A DNA stretch of 64,000 nucleotides. It comes from Bacillota bacterium. Lineage in GTDB: Bacteria > Bacillota > Sulfobacillia > Sulfobacillales > Sulfobacillaceae. Location of the stretch: contig JAJZZP010000036.1 in assembly GCA_021797515.1 (NCBI GenBank), positions 1 through 64,000 of the forward strand, written 5' to 3'. The notes beneath the pieces were generated by a model, which saw only the letters and a program-made list of their open reading frames with translations, did not search any database and was not told the origin of the DNA. The position numbers were made by a program, and so were the translations under genes. This document shows positions 27,409 to 36,315 of this stretch, one piece after another; within the stretch, counting starts at the first letter, position 1, and every line of letters begins with the position of its first letter.

Positions 27409-28041
27409 TCCTCGACAGGCTGATGTCTAAAGTGTACCATGGCTGTGGGCGACAATGAAGGACGGACCTCATAATGACGTACGGATGACCGATGCATTTT
27501 CCACAGTTCGAACTTGTTCATGGCTACAGAAAATTTCTGTGAAAACGGTAAATGGTGCCCATTTTCGCGGTGTATTCTTAACCATTCGGGGAAGTCTGAG
27601 GCTTCACGGAGGTTGTTGCTCCCGCAATGTCTGCTCAATGCCACGATTTAAACCGCATACTGCATAGTGATCCATTATTGATCGGCAGTACGTCATCTTT
27701 CTTTATTTCTTGGAAGAGGACTTCAGTAGGCGCCTTTGGCTCTTCTCTTCGAACCCATAGTCCTCACATGGTTCGCCAGCGGCGGTGAAGCTTTAGCACA
27801 TTCGACTGGGGACGTTTGTCCTCACGTTCCGGTCTGAAGGCTGAAGAAGTATCGACGGCTGCCATCGGTACCGCAAGTAGTATGCTCTTTGGCGTCTATC
27901 ACACTGACGACTCAGAGGATTGGCGAAATGGTCCATTGTGGAAGAGGTATACTTGCCCAAAGAAAACCACCACGTAACGGTGTACAATAGATGCTAGGTT
28001 TCTATGCAATCCTTGGTGAGGGGAAAGGGTGTTGGCACGCA
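27409..28041. other. Intergenic stretch without recognisable gene
   Basis: A minus-strand frame at 27405-27644 and several shorter ones are open but have no ribosome binding site or familiar motif. I see no RNA gene or clear repeat. A TACAAT at about 27981-27986 could be the -10 element for the following TusA-like gene. Confidence 0.4.
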
Positions 28042-28299
28042 ATGAGCGACTTTATATCACGGGACGACGAGCTAGTTACGCTGGAAGTCGATGCTACCGG
28101 GAAACCCAGGCCAATGCCTACCATGGGTGCGGTAAAGGGATTGGATTATATTGAGGTAGGTGAAATCATGGAAATTTTGTTTGATGATCCGTTATGCATC
28201 CAAGACTTAAAAAATTGGGCACTACTCAAAAAACAGGAGTTTATCGGTTCTCACCAGTATGAGACTACCTATAGCGTGAAAATCCGGCGCTTAACCTAG
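28042..28299 (+). CDS. TusA-like protein with Arg in place of the active cysteine
   Basis: The 85-residue protein has the TusA fold: VTLEVDATGKPRPMPTMGAV, then EVGEIMEILFDDPLCIQDLK. TusA persulfide carriers have GxxCPxP; here the position reads GKPRPMP, so the sulfur-carrying cysteine is arginine. The single cysteine lies at DPLCIQDL, outside the usual position. The start ATG at 28042 is preceded by GGGGAAAGGG. It might be a regulatory or structural paralogue rather than a sulfur carrier. Acidophilic sulfur oxidisers commonly have several TusA copies, which makes the variants interesting. Confidence 0.7.
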   Translation: MSDFISRDDELVTLEVDATGKPRPMPTMGAVKGLDYIEVGEIMEILFDDPLCIQDLKNWALLKKQEFIGSHQYETTYSVKIRRLT

Positions 28300-28376
28300 T
28301 CATGGCACATTGGCATTTTGAAGCCGAATGGCTTTGTCGTTGTTGACCATCTCTAAAGAAAAGAGAATCTGACGCC

Positions 28377-28733
28377 ATGGATGAAAATGATTTGCGTACC
28401 GATTATTGGGTTGATAACCGAAGCAATAAGAAATATCCTTTATGGCTGATATTCAAACAAATAGGTCATGAGTCGGGTGTCATGGATGGCGAACCGTATG
28501 TACGTCAGTCACAGCGTCATGTGACTCAATTGCTTAAAACCATGGAACAGAGTTCGGAGTTTATCCAGATGGCGTCCATCTTAGGGATTGCTGAGGACGA
28601 ATTACGGGCTATGATGTGGTATCTGATATGGTTGGTGGAACGGCAAGAAATACCGGTCGAGTGGAGCGAGTGGAATCGCCGGGTGGATGCCGCATGGCGA
28701 TCCGGGGTATTGAAACCCACGACGATGTGGTGA
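28377..28733 (+). CDS. Hypothetical protein coupled to a P450 gene
   Basis: The 118-residue acidic, tryptophan-rich protein (WLIFKQIGHESGVMDGEPYV, RAMMWYLIWLVERQEIPVEW) has no domain I recognise and no signal peptide. Its TGA stop overlaps the ATG of the P450 gene by one base, so the two are translationally coupled and likely work together. It could be a dedicated small partner, but nothing in the sequence proves this. Confidence 0.6.
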   Translation: MDENDLRTDYWVDNRSNKKYPLWLIFKQIGHESGVMDGEPYVRQSQRHVTQLLKTMEQSSEFIQMASILGIAEDELRAMMWYLIWLVERQEIPVEWSEWNRRVDAAWRSGVLKPTTMW

Positions 28734-29959
28734 TGTCTAATACCCTATTTCTGACACCATGGTATACGTTATTGAAATTTCACGACGATCCCTTAGGCAT
28801 GCTTTTGCGTTATGGGCAAAGCCCTGACCCGGTGGTGCCGATTCGTTTAGGGCGGTGGACACTTTATCTGGTCACCGGGCCTGCTGAGGTTGGCCAGGTA
28901 TTGAGCCGTCATGTGCAGCACTACCACAAAGGCCCGGGCATGGATCGTCAAAATCCGCTTATTGGTACCGGATTGCTGCTCAGTGAGACACCGCGATGGG
29001 AAACCAGTCGCCGTATCCTCAAAGAGGAATTTTTGCCGGCCGCGGTACGGGAAAAACAATTGCGAATGCGTCAAACTATTGGGATTCAACTGGACCAATG
29101 GCATGATGGTAAGGTCAATGTGACGGAGCAACTGGTGCTGTTAACCGCACAAGTGGCGATAGAGACCTTGTTTGACTTTCCCGCGCAGGGCGATGCCATG
29201 ACCGCAGTGATAGACGCCTCGCAAGAGCTCATGATGTTTTTTTACCGACGTAGCCGCAGTTTTTTCCGCCCGCTTTACAGTATGCCTTGGCCGATGAATC
29301 GCAAGTATTGGTCAGCCGCGAAACCACTAACAGGATTTGCCGAACGAATTTACGCTAGGCGTGCAAGCGCATCAGCAAAACTGTCTGCTCTTTTGGAACA
29401 CTTGCCCAGCGACGAACGCACTGCTCAAATAGTGACGTTGTTGATTGCTGGTCACGAAACCACTGCTAATGCCTTAAGTTGGACCCTGTATCTATTAGCG
29501 CGGCATCAAGAAGCCCAAAACCTTGCACGAACCGATCCGGAGTGGCTGGATGCGGTGATACAGGAGTCCTTGCGTTTGTACCCTCCGGTATGGCTTTTAA
29601 GTCGGGTGTCGCTTGAGCCAGTTTCATTAGGAAGTTACCGATTGCCAAAAGATGCACCTATCTTATTGAGCCCCTGGGTGAACCAGCGACTTGAGCGATA
29701 TTGGGACCAACCAGGGGAATTTTTGCCGGAACGGTGGATAAAGCGTGCGCCTTTACCCCCATTTCTTTACTTTCCATTTGGGGCAGGTCAACGCAGCTGC
29801 ATCGGGGAGACATTGGCCCACCAGGAAATGAGGATAACATTGAGTCTTATTTTATCGCGTTGGACACTAGAACCTGCGTCCGATGACGAAGTGTTACCCT
29901 TGCCGTTGTTAAGCTTGAAACCCAAAAATGGGGTGTGGATTCGATTGGCGCCAAGGTAA
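28733..29959 (+). CDS. Cytochrome P450
   Basis: The 408-residue soluble heme monooxygenase has all the hallmarks: the oxygen-binding I-helix AGHETT (239-244), the K-helix ESLR (278-281), a PERW segment (332-335) and the heme loop FGAGQRSCIG with the iron-ligating Cys356. It lacks a membrane anchor and a fused reductase, so it needs separate redox partners, none of which is adjacent. Sequence style (LRLYPPVWLLSRVSLEPVSLG) resembles CYP family members acting on fatty acids, terpenoids or carotenoids. I use the ATG at 28733, coupled to the preceding gene; an upstream start at 28616 lies inside that gene. Confidence 0.93.
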   Translation: MSNTLFLTPWYTLLKFHDDPLGMLLRYGQSPDPVVPIRLGRWTLYLVTGPAEVGQVLSRHVQHYHKGPGMDRQNPLIGTGLLLSETPRWETSRRILKEEFLPAAVREKQLRMRQTIGIQLDQWHDGKVNVTEQLVLLTAQVAIETLFDFPAQGDAMTAVIDASQELMMFFYRRSRSFFRPLYSMPWPMNRKYWSAAKPLTGFAERIYARRASASAKLSALLEHLPSDERTAQIVTLLIAGHETTANALSWTLYLLARHQEAQNLARTDPEWLDAVIQESLRLYPPVWLLSRVSLEPVSLGSYRLPKDAPILLSPWVNQRLERYWDQPGEFLPERWIKRAPLPPFLYFPFGAGQRSCIGETLAHQEMRITLSLILSRWTLEPASDDEVLPLPLLSLKPKNGVWIRLAPR

Positions 29960-29996
29960 GGCGCTTTGGGATGATCATTGGGAGAGGGCGATTCGG

Positions 29997-31958
29997 ATGT
30001 TCGAATTACGCGATGTGAGCCGTAGTTATCAAATAGGGGGACAGGAAATTTCAGCATTATCCCATATTAACCTGGCATTTCCCGATCATAGCCTGTCCAT
30101 TGTGCTGGGCCCTTCTGGAAGTGGCAAAAGCACGCTATTAAACCTGTTGGGAGGTCTGGACCGACCTACTTCTGGGGCTGTCTTGTTTAATGGGCGGGAT
30201 CTAGACCAATTTACCAACGACCAATTAGCATCCTTTAGGCGCCATTATGTGGGTACCGTATTTCAAGCCTATCATTTGCTTCCGCATTTAACCGCCCTAG
30301 AAAATGTTGAACTGGCATTGTCCATGGATTCGCCGTCTGGTCGACGACTCCGGGCGGAACAACTTCTTGAGCAAGTTGGGTTGGGACCAAGACTTCACAA
30401 CCGCCCAGCCGAATTGTCAGGAGGTGAACAGCAGCGGGTGGCAGTAGCCAGGGCGCTGGCCCACAATCCCTCTGTCCTGCTTGCGGATGAACCAACCGGC
30501 AATCTCGACGCCAAATCACGTCGCGATATTATGGACCTGCTACACCGATTGCATGATCAAGGATACACCGTGATTATCATTACCCATAACGAGGAGTTGG
30601 TCACTGAAGAAGACCGGGTGGTGCGTCTTCATGATGGGATGCTAGTGGCAGATAGTGCTCCGCAGGCCCTTGATGAGCCAAACCCGGATCCGGTGGCCGT
30701 AGACCGTGTTAAAACCCGGCTAGGGTGGAGCTGGTGGATGGCTTGGCGTAACCTGCGAAGATCCAAGTCCCGCACCCTGTTAACGGCAATTGGCACCGCA
30801 ATAGGCATCGGATCCATTGTGCTTACCGTGGCTTTCGGTACTGGATTGCAAAAAAACGCCAATCAGAACTTGGCGCAAAACGGGGGCCTCAATACGGTAG
30901 AAGTGATTGGCCAGATGCCTCCCGGAGCCTCCTCAGCCAATTTTGCGGAACCCAAACCGTTAAATTTATCCGACATTGACTATTTTCAGAAACTACCTGG
31001 CGTGGCCAGCGCTTATGGAATGATTTCGGCGCCGGTAATGGTCAAAACGTTGGCTACCGAACCCGCTGTGATAAACAATCTGCCATTAACCGGACTGCCG
31101 ACCGGACAAAAATTGGTTCTGGGACGGCAGCCTGAATCCGGGAATGACGTGTTGTTAAGTCAAAACGGGGTCAAATCACTGTTTGGAACGGAGCCTTTGG
31201 CAAATCTTGTTGGAAAAACGCTTACCATAGTAGGCACCTCCAATGCACGCCCGGTTGTATTAACAGTTGCTGGAGTGGTATCGCCCACAAATTCACGCGA
31301 TCAAAGTACTTCTCCGGGCGCGGCCGTGACGTCGGGTGCCACTATAAATCTCTATGTGCCATATCCGACCGCAGTGGCCCATTGGGCGGGACATCCTCCA
31401 GCATTTTCCCACGCAATAATTACCGCGAATAATGCTTCGGCGACGATAGCGCTCACCAAGACGTTATCTCAAAAAGGGTTCGTGGTGTTTTCGTTAAGGG
31501 AAATTGCCAAGGGAATCGACACATTTGTGATTATCATTCAAAGTGTGTTAGGAGCATTCGGAGGAATTGCCTTAGTAGTGGCCGGTATTATGATTGCATT
31601 GGTTATGATGTGGGCAGTTTTGGAGCGGACGCGAGAAATTGGCATACTGAAAGCTCTGGGAGCTAGAGCCCAAGATATCCGGCGAGTCTTTGTCGATGAG
31701 GCTGCTTTAATTGGCTTGTTGGCTGGTATCATCGGATTGGCTGGCGCGTATCTCACGGCCATTCTGCTGCAAGCGGTACTTAAAATGCTAATTGAGAGGG
31801 CTGGTGGTACGGCTCCGGTTAGCTTGTTTGTGGTTCCGTGGTGGCTGGTGGTCAGTGCACTAGCCTTTGGGATGGTTGTAGGTACCGTTGGGTCGTGGAT
31901 TCCAGCATTTCGAGCCTCTCGCCTCAGTGTAGTTCAGGCACTGCGCCATGATGGCTGA
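29997..31958 (+). CDS. MacB-like ABC transporter (ATPase fused to FtsX-type permease)
   Basis: The 653-residue protein begins with an ABC ATPase: Walker A GPSGSGKST (38-46), the LSGGEQQRVAVARAL signature and LLADEPTGNLD Walker B. After a linker it has a MacB-type periplasmic/extracellular core domain between a first helix (LLTAIGTAIGIGSIVLTVAF) and three C-terminal helices (from LGAFGGIALVVAGIMIALVM). This order is that of MacB/lipoprotein-release transporters and is unusual in Bacillota, where the two parts are normally separate genes. The start ATG is preceded by GGGAGAGGG. It follows the P450 gene by 37 bases in the same direction. Confidence 0.9.
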   Translation: MFELRDVSRSYQIGGQEISALSHINLAFPDHSLSIVLGPSGSGKSTLLNLLGGLDRPTSGAVLFNGRDLDQFTNDQLASFRRHYVGTVFQAYHLLPHLTALENVELALSMDSPSGRRLRAEQLLEQVGLGPRLHNRPAELSGGEQQRVAVARALAHNPSVLLADEPTGNLDAKSRRDIMDLLHRLHDQGYTVIIITHNEELVTEEDRVVRLHDGMLVADSAPQALDEPNPDPVAVDRVKTRLGWSWWMAWRNLRRSKSRTLLTAIGTAIGIGSIVLTVAFGTGLQKNANQNLAQNGGLNTVEVIGQMPPGASSANFAEPKPLNLSDIDYFQKLPGVASAYGMISAPVMVKTLATEPAVINNLPLTGLPTGQKLVLGRQPESGNDVLLSQNGVKSLFGTEPLANLVGKTLTIVGTSNARPVVLTVAGVVSPTNSRDQSTSPGAAVTSGATINLYVPYPTAVAHWAGHPPAFSHAIITANNASATIALTKTLSQKGFVVFSLREIAKGIDTFVIIIQSVLGAFGGIALVVAGIMIALVMMWAVLERTREIGILKALGARAQDIRRVFVDEAALIGLLAGIIGLAGAYLTAILLQAVLKMLIERAGGTAPVSLFVVPWWLVVSALAFGMVVGTVGSWIPAFRASRLSVVQALRHDG

Positions 31959-31963
31959 GATCC

Positions 31964-32899
31964 TCAGCGCTGCTCCGGGACTATGCGCACCGGATGATGT
32001 TCCAACGCTTGCACCAGGTTGTCAATGGCGGTGATGGTCATTCGCTGCCGGGTTTCAAACGTCGACGTACCACGATGCGGTGATAACACCACGTCATCGC
32101 GTTCCAGCAAACCCGGATGTACTAATGGCTCGTTTTCATAGACGTCCAGTGCAGCGCCGGCTAAATGGCCACGGGATAGCGCATCCACTAAGGCGGATTC
32201 GTCAACTACGGGTCCGCGCCCCACATTAACCAGGAAGCTGCCTTGCGGCATCATGGCCAATTGGTTGGGGCCAAGCAAGTGATAGGTCTCGGGCGTTGAG
32301 GGAATGATGACAATAACGATATCAGAAGTTGCCAATAGTTGTTTAAGCGTGGCGTAGCCTTGGGGGTTTTCGGGATGTGGCCCGTGGGCCCTGGTGTATT
32401 GGGTGGTGACGCCAAAGGGAGCTAGCAATTTGGCGATGGTTTGACCCGTACGCCCATAACCGATAAGGCCAACCCGTTTTCCATGGACTTCAGGAGAAAG
32501 CGCTGTGTTGGACCCGGTGAGGACACGACCTTGAGTTCGGGTCTGGCGGTCATAAACCAAGAGATTGCGGACGACTGCTAAGGTTAAGGCCAGTGCCATT
32601 TCCGCGGTTGATTGGGCTACCACATCCGGGGTATGGGTTACAACAATGTTGCGAGATGTCGCATCGGCGACGTTGATATGATCATACCCGATTCCGTAGC
32701 TGCTGATAACGCGCAACTGCGGCCACTGTGCCATCCGAGCGCCATCAAAATAGCCGTCGGACCCGTTGACAATCAATCCGGTCACCAAAGGGTTGTGTTC
32801 TGGGAGCAAATGGCCAAAAACCCAATGCCAAGCGTCTGGCAAAGCCTTTGGGATGCCCCACAGAGGCTGGGGCGACCAACAAATCGGTTTATGTGTCAC
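31964..32899 (-). CDS. D-isomer-specific 2-hydroxyacid dehydrogenase
   Basis: The 311-residue cytosolic enzyme reduces 2-keto acids with NAD(P)H. The nucleotide-binding motif is GKRVGLIGYGRTGQTIAKLL, catalytic arginine lies in VNVGRGPVVDESAL, glutamate in LDVYENEPLVHP and histidine in VVLSPHRGTSTFETR. Length and order are as in glyoxylate/hydroxypyruvate or gluconate 2-dehydrogenases; the substrate cannot be assigned. The stop codon is 5 bases from that of the convergent ABC gene. The start has an AAGGAGAGC-type site. Confidence 0.9.
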   Translation of the reverse strand: MTHKPICWSPQPLWGIPKALPDAWHWVFGHLLPEHNPLVTGLIVNGSDGYFDGARMAQWPQLRVISSYGIGYDHINVADATSRNIVVTHTPDVVAQSTAEMALALTLAVVRNLLVYDRQTRTQGRVLTGSNTALSPEVHGKRVGLIGYGRTGQTIAKLLAPFGVTTQYTRAHGPHPENPQGYATLKQLLATSDIVIVIIPSTPETYHLLGPNQLAMMPQGSFLVNVGRGPVVDESALVDALSRGHLAGAALDVYENEPLVHPGLLERDDVVLSPHRGTSTFETRQRMTITAIDNLVQALEHHPVRIVPEQR

Positions 32900-33003
32900 A
32901 GCGCTCTCCTTCTTTTTGTGTTGAGATTACTTTGAAGTTTGTTGGTTAGCATATCACAAAATTTATGGTTGGCGATACTTCGGAGGTTAGGTAAAATGGC
33001 GTC

Positions 33004-33651
33004 ATGAATAAAATGGTTAGGCAACGGTTAATATGGCTTGCGGTTTTTGTTGCCGCGATGTTAATGGCTCCGTTGTCCGTAACCCATCAAGTCGATGAAG
33101 TAATCTCGACGGCATTGCGTTCCTATGGAGCCCACTGGCCCCCTCTACAGTTAATCTGGGTAGTGGGCGGGGCGCCTTTGACACTGCTGTTGGTACTATT
33201 GATGGCATGGACGCGGGCCCGCCATAACAGGCCGTGGAGCGGTGTCGTGGTAGGTTTCATTGTGGGTACCCTCGCTGAAGTCTTAGTCAAACACTGGATT
33301 CCGACCCCGACTCCGTCTAATGTGGTTCCACCCCCCTTTTACCGGTCCTTGATAACGGCGACTAATATCGATCCGCAACAAGTCATGCATTGGGTTGCAC
33401 TGGTGATGGGACGCACCAGTCTAGCATCCGGACCATCGCATCTTCTTAAGGGGACATTTCCCAGCGGTCACTTGTTCCGACTAAGCTACGTAACGATCAT
33501 AGCTTTACAAGGAATAAAGCAAAAATGGTGGGTTACTGCAGGAGTGTTGGTTGCGGCATTTGCCGTGGTTGCCACCGGCGGACATTGGTTTTGGGATACG
33601 GTTGGAGGATATGCTTTAGCACAACTGACAGTGATCTGGTTAGTACCTTAA
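33004..33651 (+). CDS. PAP2-family membrane phosphatase
   Basis: The 215-residue protein has about six hydrophobic segments and the three PAP2 motif regions: KHWIPTPTPSN (degenerate motif 1, KxxxxxxRP-like), PSGHLFRLSY (motif 2 with histidine) and GGHWFWDTVGGYAL (motif 3 with His-x3-Asp). These enzymes dephosphorylate lipid pyrophosphates, for example undecaprenyl pyrophosphate, on the outer face of the membrane. The expected arginine-proline in motif 1 is replaced by threonine-proline, which may lower activity or mark a subfamily. Confidence 0.8.
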   Translation: MNKMVRQRLIWLAVFVAAMLMAPLSVTHQVDEVISTALRSYGAHWPPLQLIWVVGGAPLTLLLVLLMAWTRARHNRPWSGVVVGFIVGTLAEVLVKHWIPTPTPSNVVPPPFYRSLITATNIDPQQVMHWVALVMGRTSLASGPSHLLKGTFPSGHLFRLSYVTIIALQGIKQKWWVTAGVLVAAFAVVATGGHWFWDTVGGYALAQLTVIWLVP

Positions 33652-33686
33652 TATAATGGGCAAGTTCGGACTTGGGGGACTTCATT

Positions 33687-34052
33687 GTGAACCTATTACG
33701 TTTGTTTCAACATCCAAAGGACTTGGTGGCCTTAAACCCGGCAGCCTTGGCCGACAAGTTTTCGGGTCCGGGAATCCTTATAGTCGATGTACGCACTCGG
33801 CAAGAGTATTTAGCTGGACACCTCGAAGGAGCACGTCATGGGCCATTAGGGAAAACCGGCCAGTTAATGGCTGATACAGATCGGGACACGCCAGTGGTGC
33901 TCATTTGCAAGACAGGCCACCGAAGTCAGGCCGCAGCCCGTGAACTATTGGATTTGGGATTTACCCAAGTTCATCACTTAGCGGGAGGCATTGATCGTTG
34001 GCGACGTCAGGGAATGCCAGTGACGCAAGAGAAGGGTCCCCGGTTAGAGTGA
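33687..34052 (+). CDS. Rhodanese-like single-domain protein
   Basis: The 121-residue protein matches single-domain rhodanese sulfurtransferases: ILIVDVRTRQEYLAGHLEGA, then VVLICKTGHRSQAAARELL with the catalytic cysteine (Cys74) at the start of a CKTGHRS loop, and VHHLAGGIDRWRRQGMPV. It carries a sulfane sulfur in the cytoplasm; given the two TusA-like genes, a sulfur relay is conceivable but not shown. I chose the GTG at 33687 since it follows GGGGGAC. It overlaps the convergent M50 gene by 9 bases. Confidence 0.88.
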   Translation: MNLLRLFQHPKDLVALNPAALADKFSGPGILIVDVRTRQEYLAGHLEGARHGPLGKTGQLMADTDRDTPVVLICKTGHRSQAAARELLDLGFTQVHHLAGGIDRWRRQGMPVTQEKGPRLE

Positions 34053-34850
34053 GAGATGAGTGGCATTGCCAATATAAAGGTATCCCGCAATGCTAAACGC
34101 CATTAAAAACAACCACAGCAATCCATAAAACCATTTGTGCGAGAGGAGGATGTCATTATAAGCGACGGGTACCCCCAAGCGCACTCGACGGGTAAAATTC
34201 CATACAATAAAGGCAAGAATTAGCATCGTGAGGGGATCTAATCTGAGGCTGTTGGTCAGAGGGTTATAAAACAGAATGACCGCCAATCCAAACAAACCCG
34301 GAACCCATGCCTTCCACCCCAAAAATGACACCGTCCGGCCACCATCTAACGGAACTACCGGCACTAGGTTAAAAATATGCATCAGCATGCCGAAAAGCGC
34401 CAACATTGCAAATAATGGTTGACCAGTCAACAAATACAAGGCATAGCTGAATACCGAGGCGGCCAACCCAAAGACGGGTCCGGCAATGCCGATAAAGGCC
34501 TCATCATCAGCATTGGCAGGGCTTTGCCGCAAATTGATGATGGCGCCGAAAAACGGAATAAACGTAGGCCAGGACGCTTCAATGGCGCGCGCACGGTTAG
34601 CCAGTACGTGTCCCGATTCATGAATTGCTATAAGGATCACCAGACCTACTCCAAATGCCCAGCCAAATGCCCAGCCGTAAATTAGCATGGAAACCACCAT
34701 GCTGAAGAACAGCAAAAACACTTTGGCTTTATAGATCACTGCAAGACCCGATAAAAGCCATTCTTTGATACTCCGCTTGCGCCGTACCGGAGGTGCTGTC
34801 GGCCCACCGGGAAACTGGGGCGGAAGAGTGTCAGGGGTCCATGGTTCCAT
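34044..34850 (-). CDS. Site-2 protease family (M50) membrane protein
   Basis: The 268-residue protein has a proline-rich cytoplasmic lead and about six membrane segments. The zinc site is HESGH (77-81) in the third or so hydrophobic segment, and the second motif NLVPVVPLDGGR supplies the aspartate. It belongs to the M50 peptidases that cut substrates within the membrane, often in stress or sporulation signalling. It may be a SpoIVFB-unrelated rhomboid-like housekeeping type (YdgD/Rip1-like). The start ATG follows AAGGAGGCAAG. Confidence 0.88.
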   Translation of the reverse strand: MEPWTPDTLPPQFPGGPTAPPVRRKRSIKEWLLSGLAVIYKAKVFLLFFSMVVSMLIYGWAFGWAFGVGLVILIAIHESGHVLANRARAIEASWPTFIPFFGAIINLRQSPANADDEAFIGIAGPVFGLAASVFSYALYLLTGQPLFAMLALFGMLMHIFNLVPVVPLDGGRTVSFLGWKAWVPGLFGLAVILFYNPLTNSLRLDPLTMLILAFIVWNFTRRVRLGVPVAYNDILLSHKWFYGLLWLFLMAFSIAGYLYIGNATHLSL

Positions 34851-34874
34851 GACTTGCCTCCTTTTCGGCTTCAA

Positions 34875-35311
34875 GGTGTTACTCTGTTTCCGATCCTTTA
34901 TTGGATTTTTAGGGTAACTAATCCAGTCACTTCAACTGCATGGGTACAAGACGGCAGTTACACCAATTAGTTGCGGTACAGGCATGTTGACACAGGTGGA
35001 TACTCTAGAACCACAATATAACACAGGAGGATGTTGGGCGTAAGCTTGCCGAAGTGGCTTATTAACATCATGGTTAGAAAAACCTACAATACTGTGGCTT
35101 TCGGAACCCGAAGTCCTCACCGGATGCGTCTGGTCGGATGTTGCACTCGTCCCATCGCGGGGGCCCTCACGCACCACTCAAGATCCCGACAAGAGAAGGG
35201 TGGCCTGATGCTCCCACCGGCACCCCCATACCCACTGTTGCTTGGATCCTCCGAAGGATGTTTCGTCGCTCCTTTTGCCACGTGGTTGCAGCGGAGAGCG
35301 TCGGGTCCCTA
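34875..35311. other. Intergenic stretch with IS end debris
   Basis: No intact gene is seen. A plus-strand frame starting at 35031 follows a GGAGG but the protein has no recognisable feature, and the region probably includes the far end of the IS607-type remnant that follows. Confidence 0.35.
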
Positions 35312-35670
35312 TTATTCGAAGAATAACGTCTGACGATATCCTAAACAGGCACTCCAACCACTTTTTCGATAGGGCGGGTTGTTTTCCATTGCTCGCGATC
35401 CAATCTCCAGAGCTGCCGCATGATGCACACTAATGCCATACTGGGGTTGATACTTGAACCGTCCGATAATAGAGGTATAGGTCGACTTCACCGTTCGGAT
35501 CGCCCCTTTTGGTTCGATTCCCACGCGCTGGCAGCCGATTATTCCGGCTCTCATACCATTCCCGCCACGCCTGCTGGTGGTACTGTTCGGGAATGGGTCA
35601 TTAAGGCTCTTTGACCACCTTGCCGGTACTTACAAATTGATCATCCACACTCTGCTGGCCTACACATAGT
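35312..35670 (-). pseudogene. Third IS607-type remnant (fused tnpA start and tnpB end)
   Basis: Reading the minus strand, the sequence begins near 35665 with DDQFVSTGKVVKEP, the MerR-like start of IS607 TnpA (compare DEQFVSIGKVAKML in the copy at 13.84 kb), then jumps after about 15 codons to the C-terminal part of TnpB: STYTSIIGRFKYQPQYGISV and HHAAALEIGSRAMENN. Everything between has been deleted. It is a scar of a complete IS607-type element. Confidence 0.65.
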
Positions 35671-36315
35671 ATACCATCAATTAGTGAGGCAGGTACAGCT
35701 TCCTGTCTATGTTATGCCTGAATGCGTGACACATCAGCCTTCAAGACCAAAATTCTGGGTGGATGTCTCAAAAAGGGCCGCGGACGATGATACTCTCCAC
35801 AATCAGCTATAAAAAGGACTGGTCGGCCTGCACCTGGCAAATACTGGGATGGCCACAGAAGACGCAGGACACGACAAAGCGCCGTCGTCAGAGACGACGG
35901 AACTGGTTTAAATGAATGGCAGTTTTAGGATGCTAGGTAAAGTGGAGATTGACGCTCTTCGGTGCCGATTCCCACGGATCCGTGCTGACATTGCGGATTC
36001 GTTAGCCGGCAAGGTGAATAAGGTGTGCCGCGTGACCGTCCGTATTCGCCGTCGGGTCACCGCTTTCTCCAAGGCACGGCGGGATGGTCGAGGCCGCTTG
36101 CCGATGACACCGAGCAGAAGGAAGACGACCCATAGAGCAATTGGTAGAATCATAGCGTTGGTGGCAAATTTACCTGACTGCAACCGCTCAAGATCGATGA
36201 AGATGGCTCTTAATCAGTGACTCGGGGTCACCTCCAAGTTGTCCGTACCATCGCCCGAACCCAGTGCGTCGCATTGGGCGGGGTGCACTGTGGGCGGTGA
36301 GATGGTCCACGCCGC
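35671..36315. other. Intergenic stretch, possible small membrane protein
   Basis: A minus-strand frame (35908-36183) encodes KFATNAMILPIALWVVFLLL followed by GVIGKRPRPSRRALEKAVTR, a single membrane segment with a basic tail. A GGAGGTGA sequence sits upstream at about 36229-36237 but no proper start codon is placed correctly behind it. It may be a real small protein or chance; I do not annotate it as a gene. Otherwise nothing is recognisable. Confidence 0.3.

Noticed and set aside
35908-36183. Small membrane protein gene on the minus strand
   Set aside because: A hydrophobic frame and an upstream GGAGGTGA exist, but no start codon stands at the right distance, and no family match is recognised.
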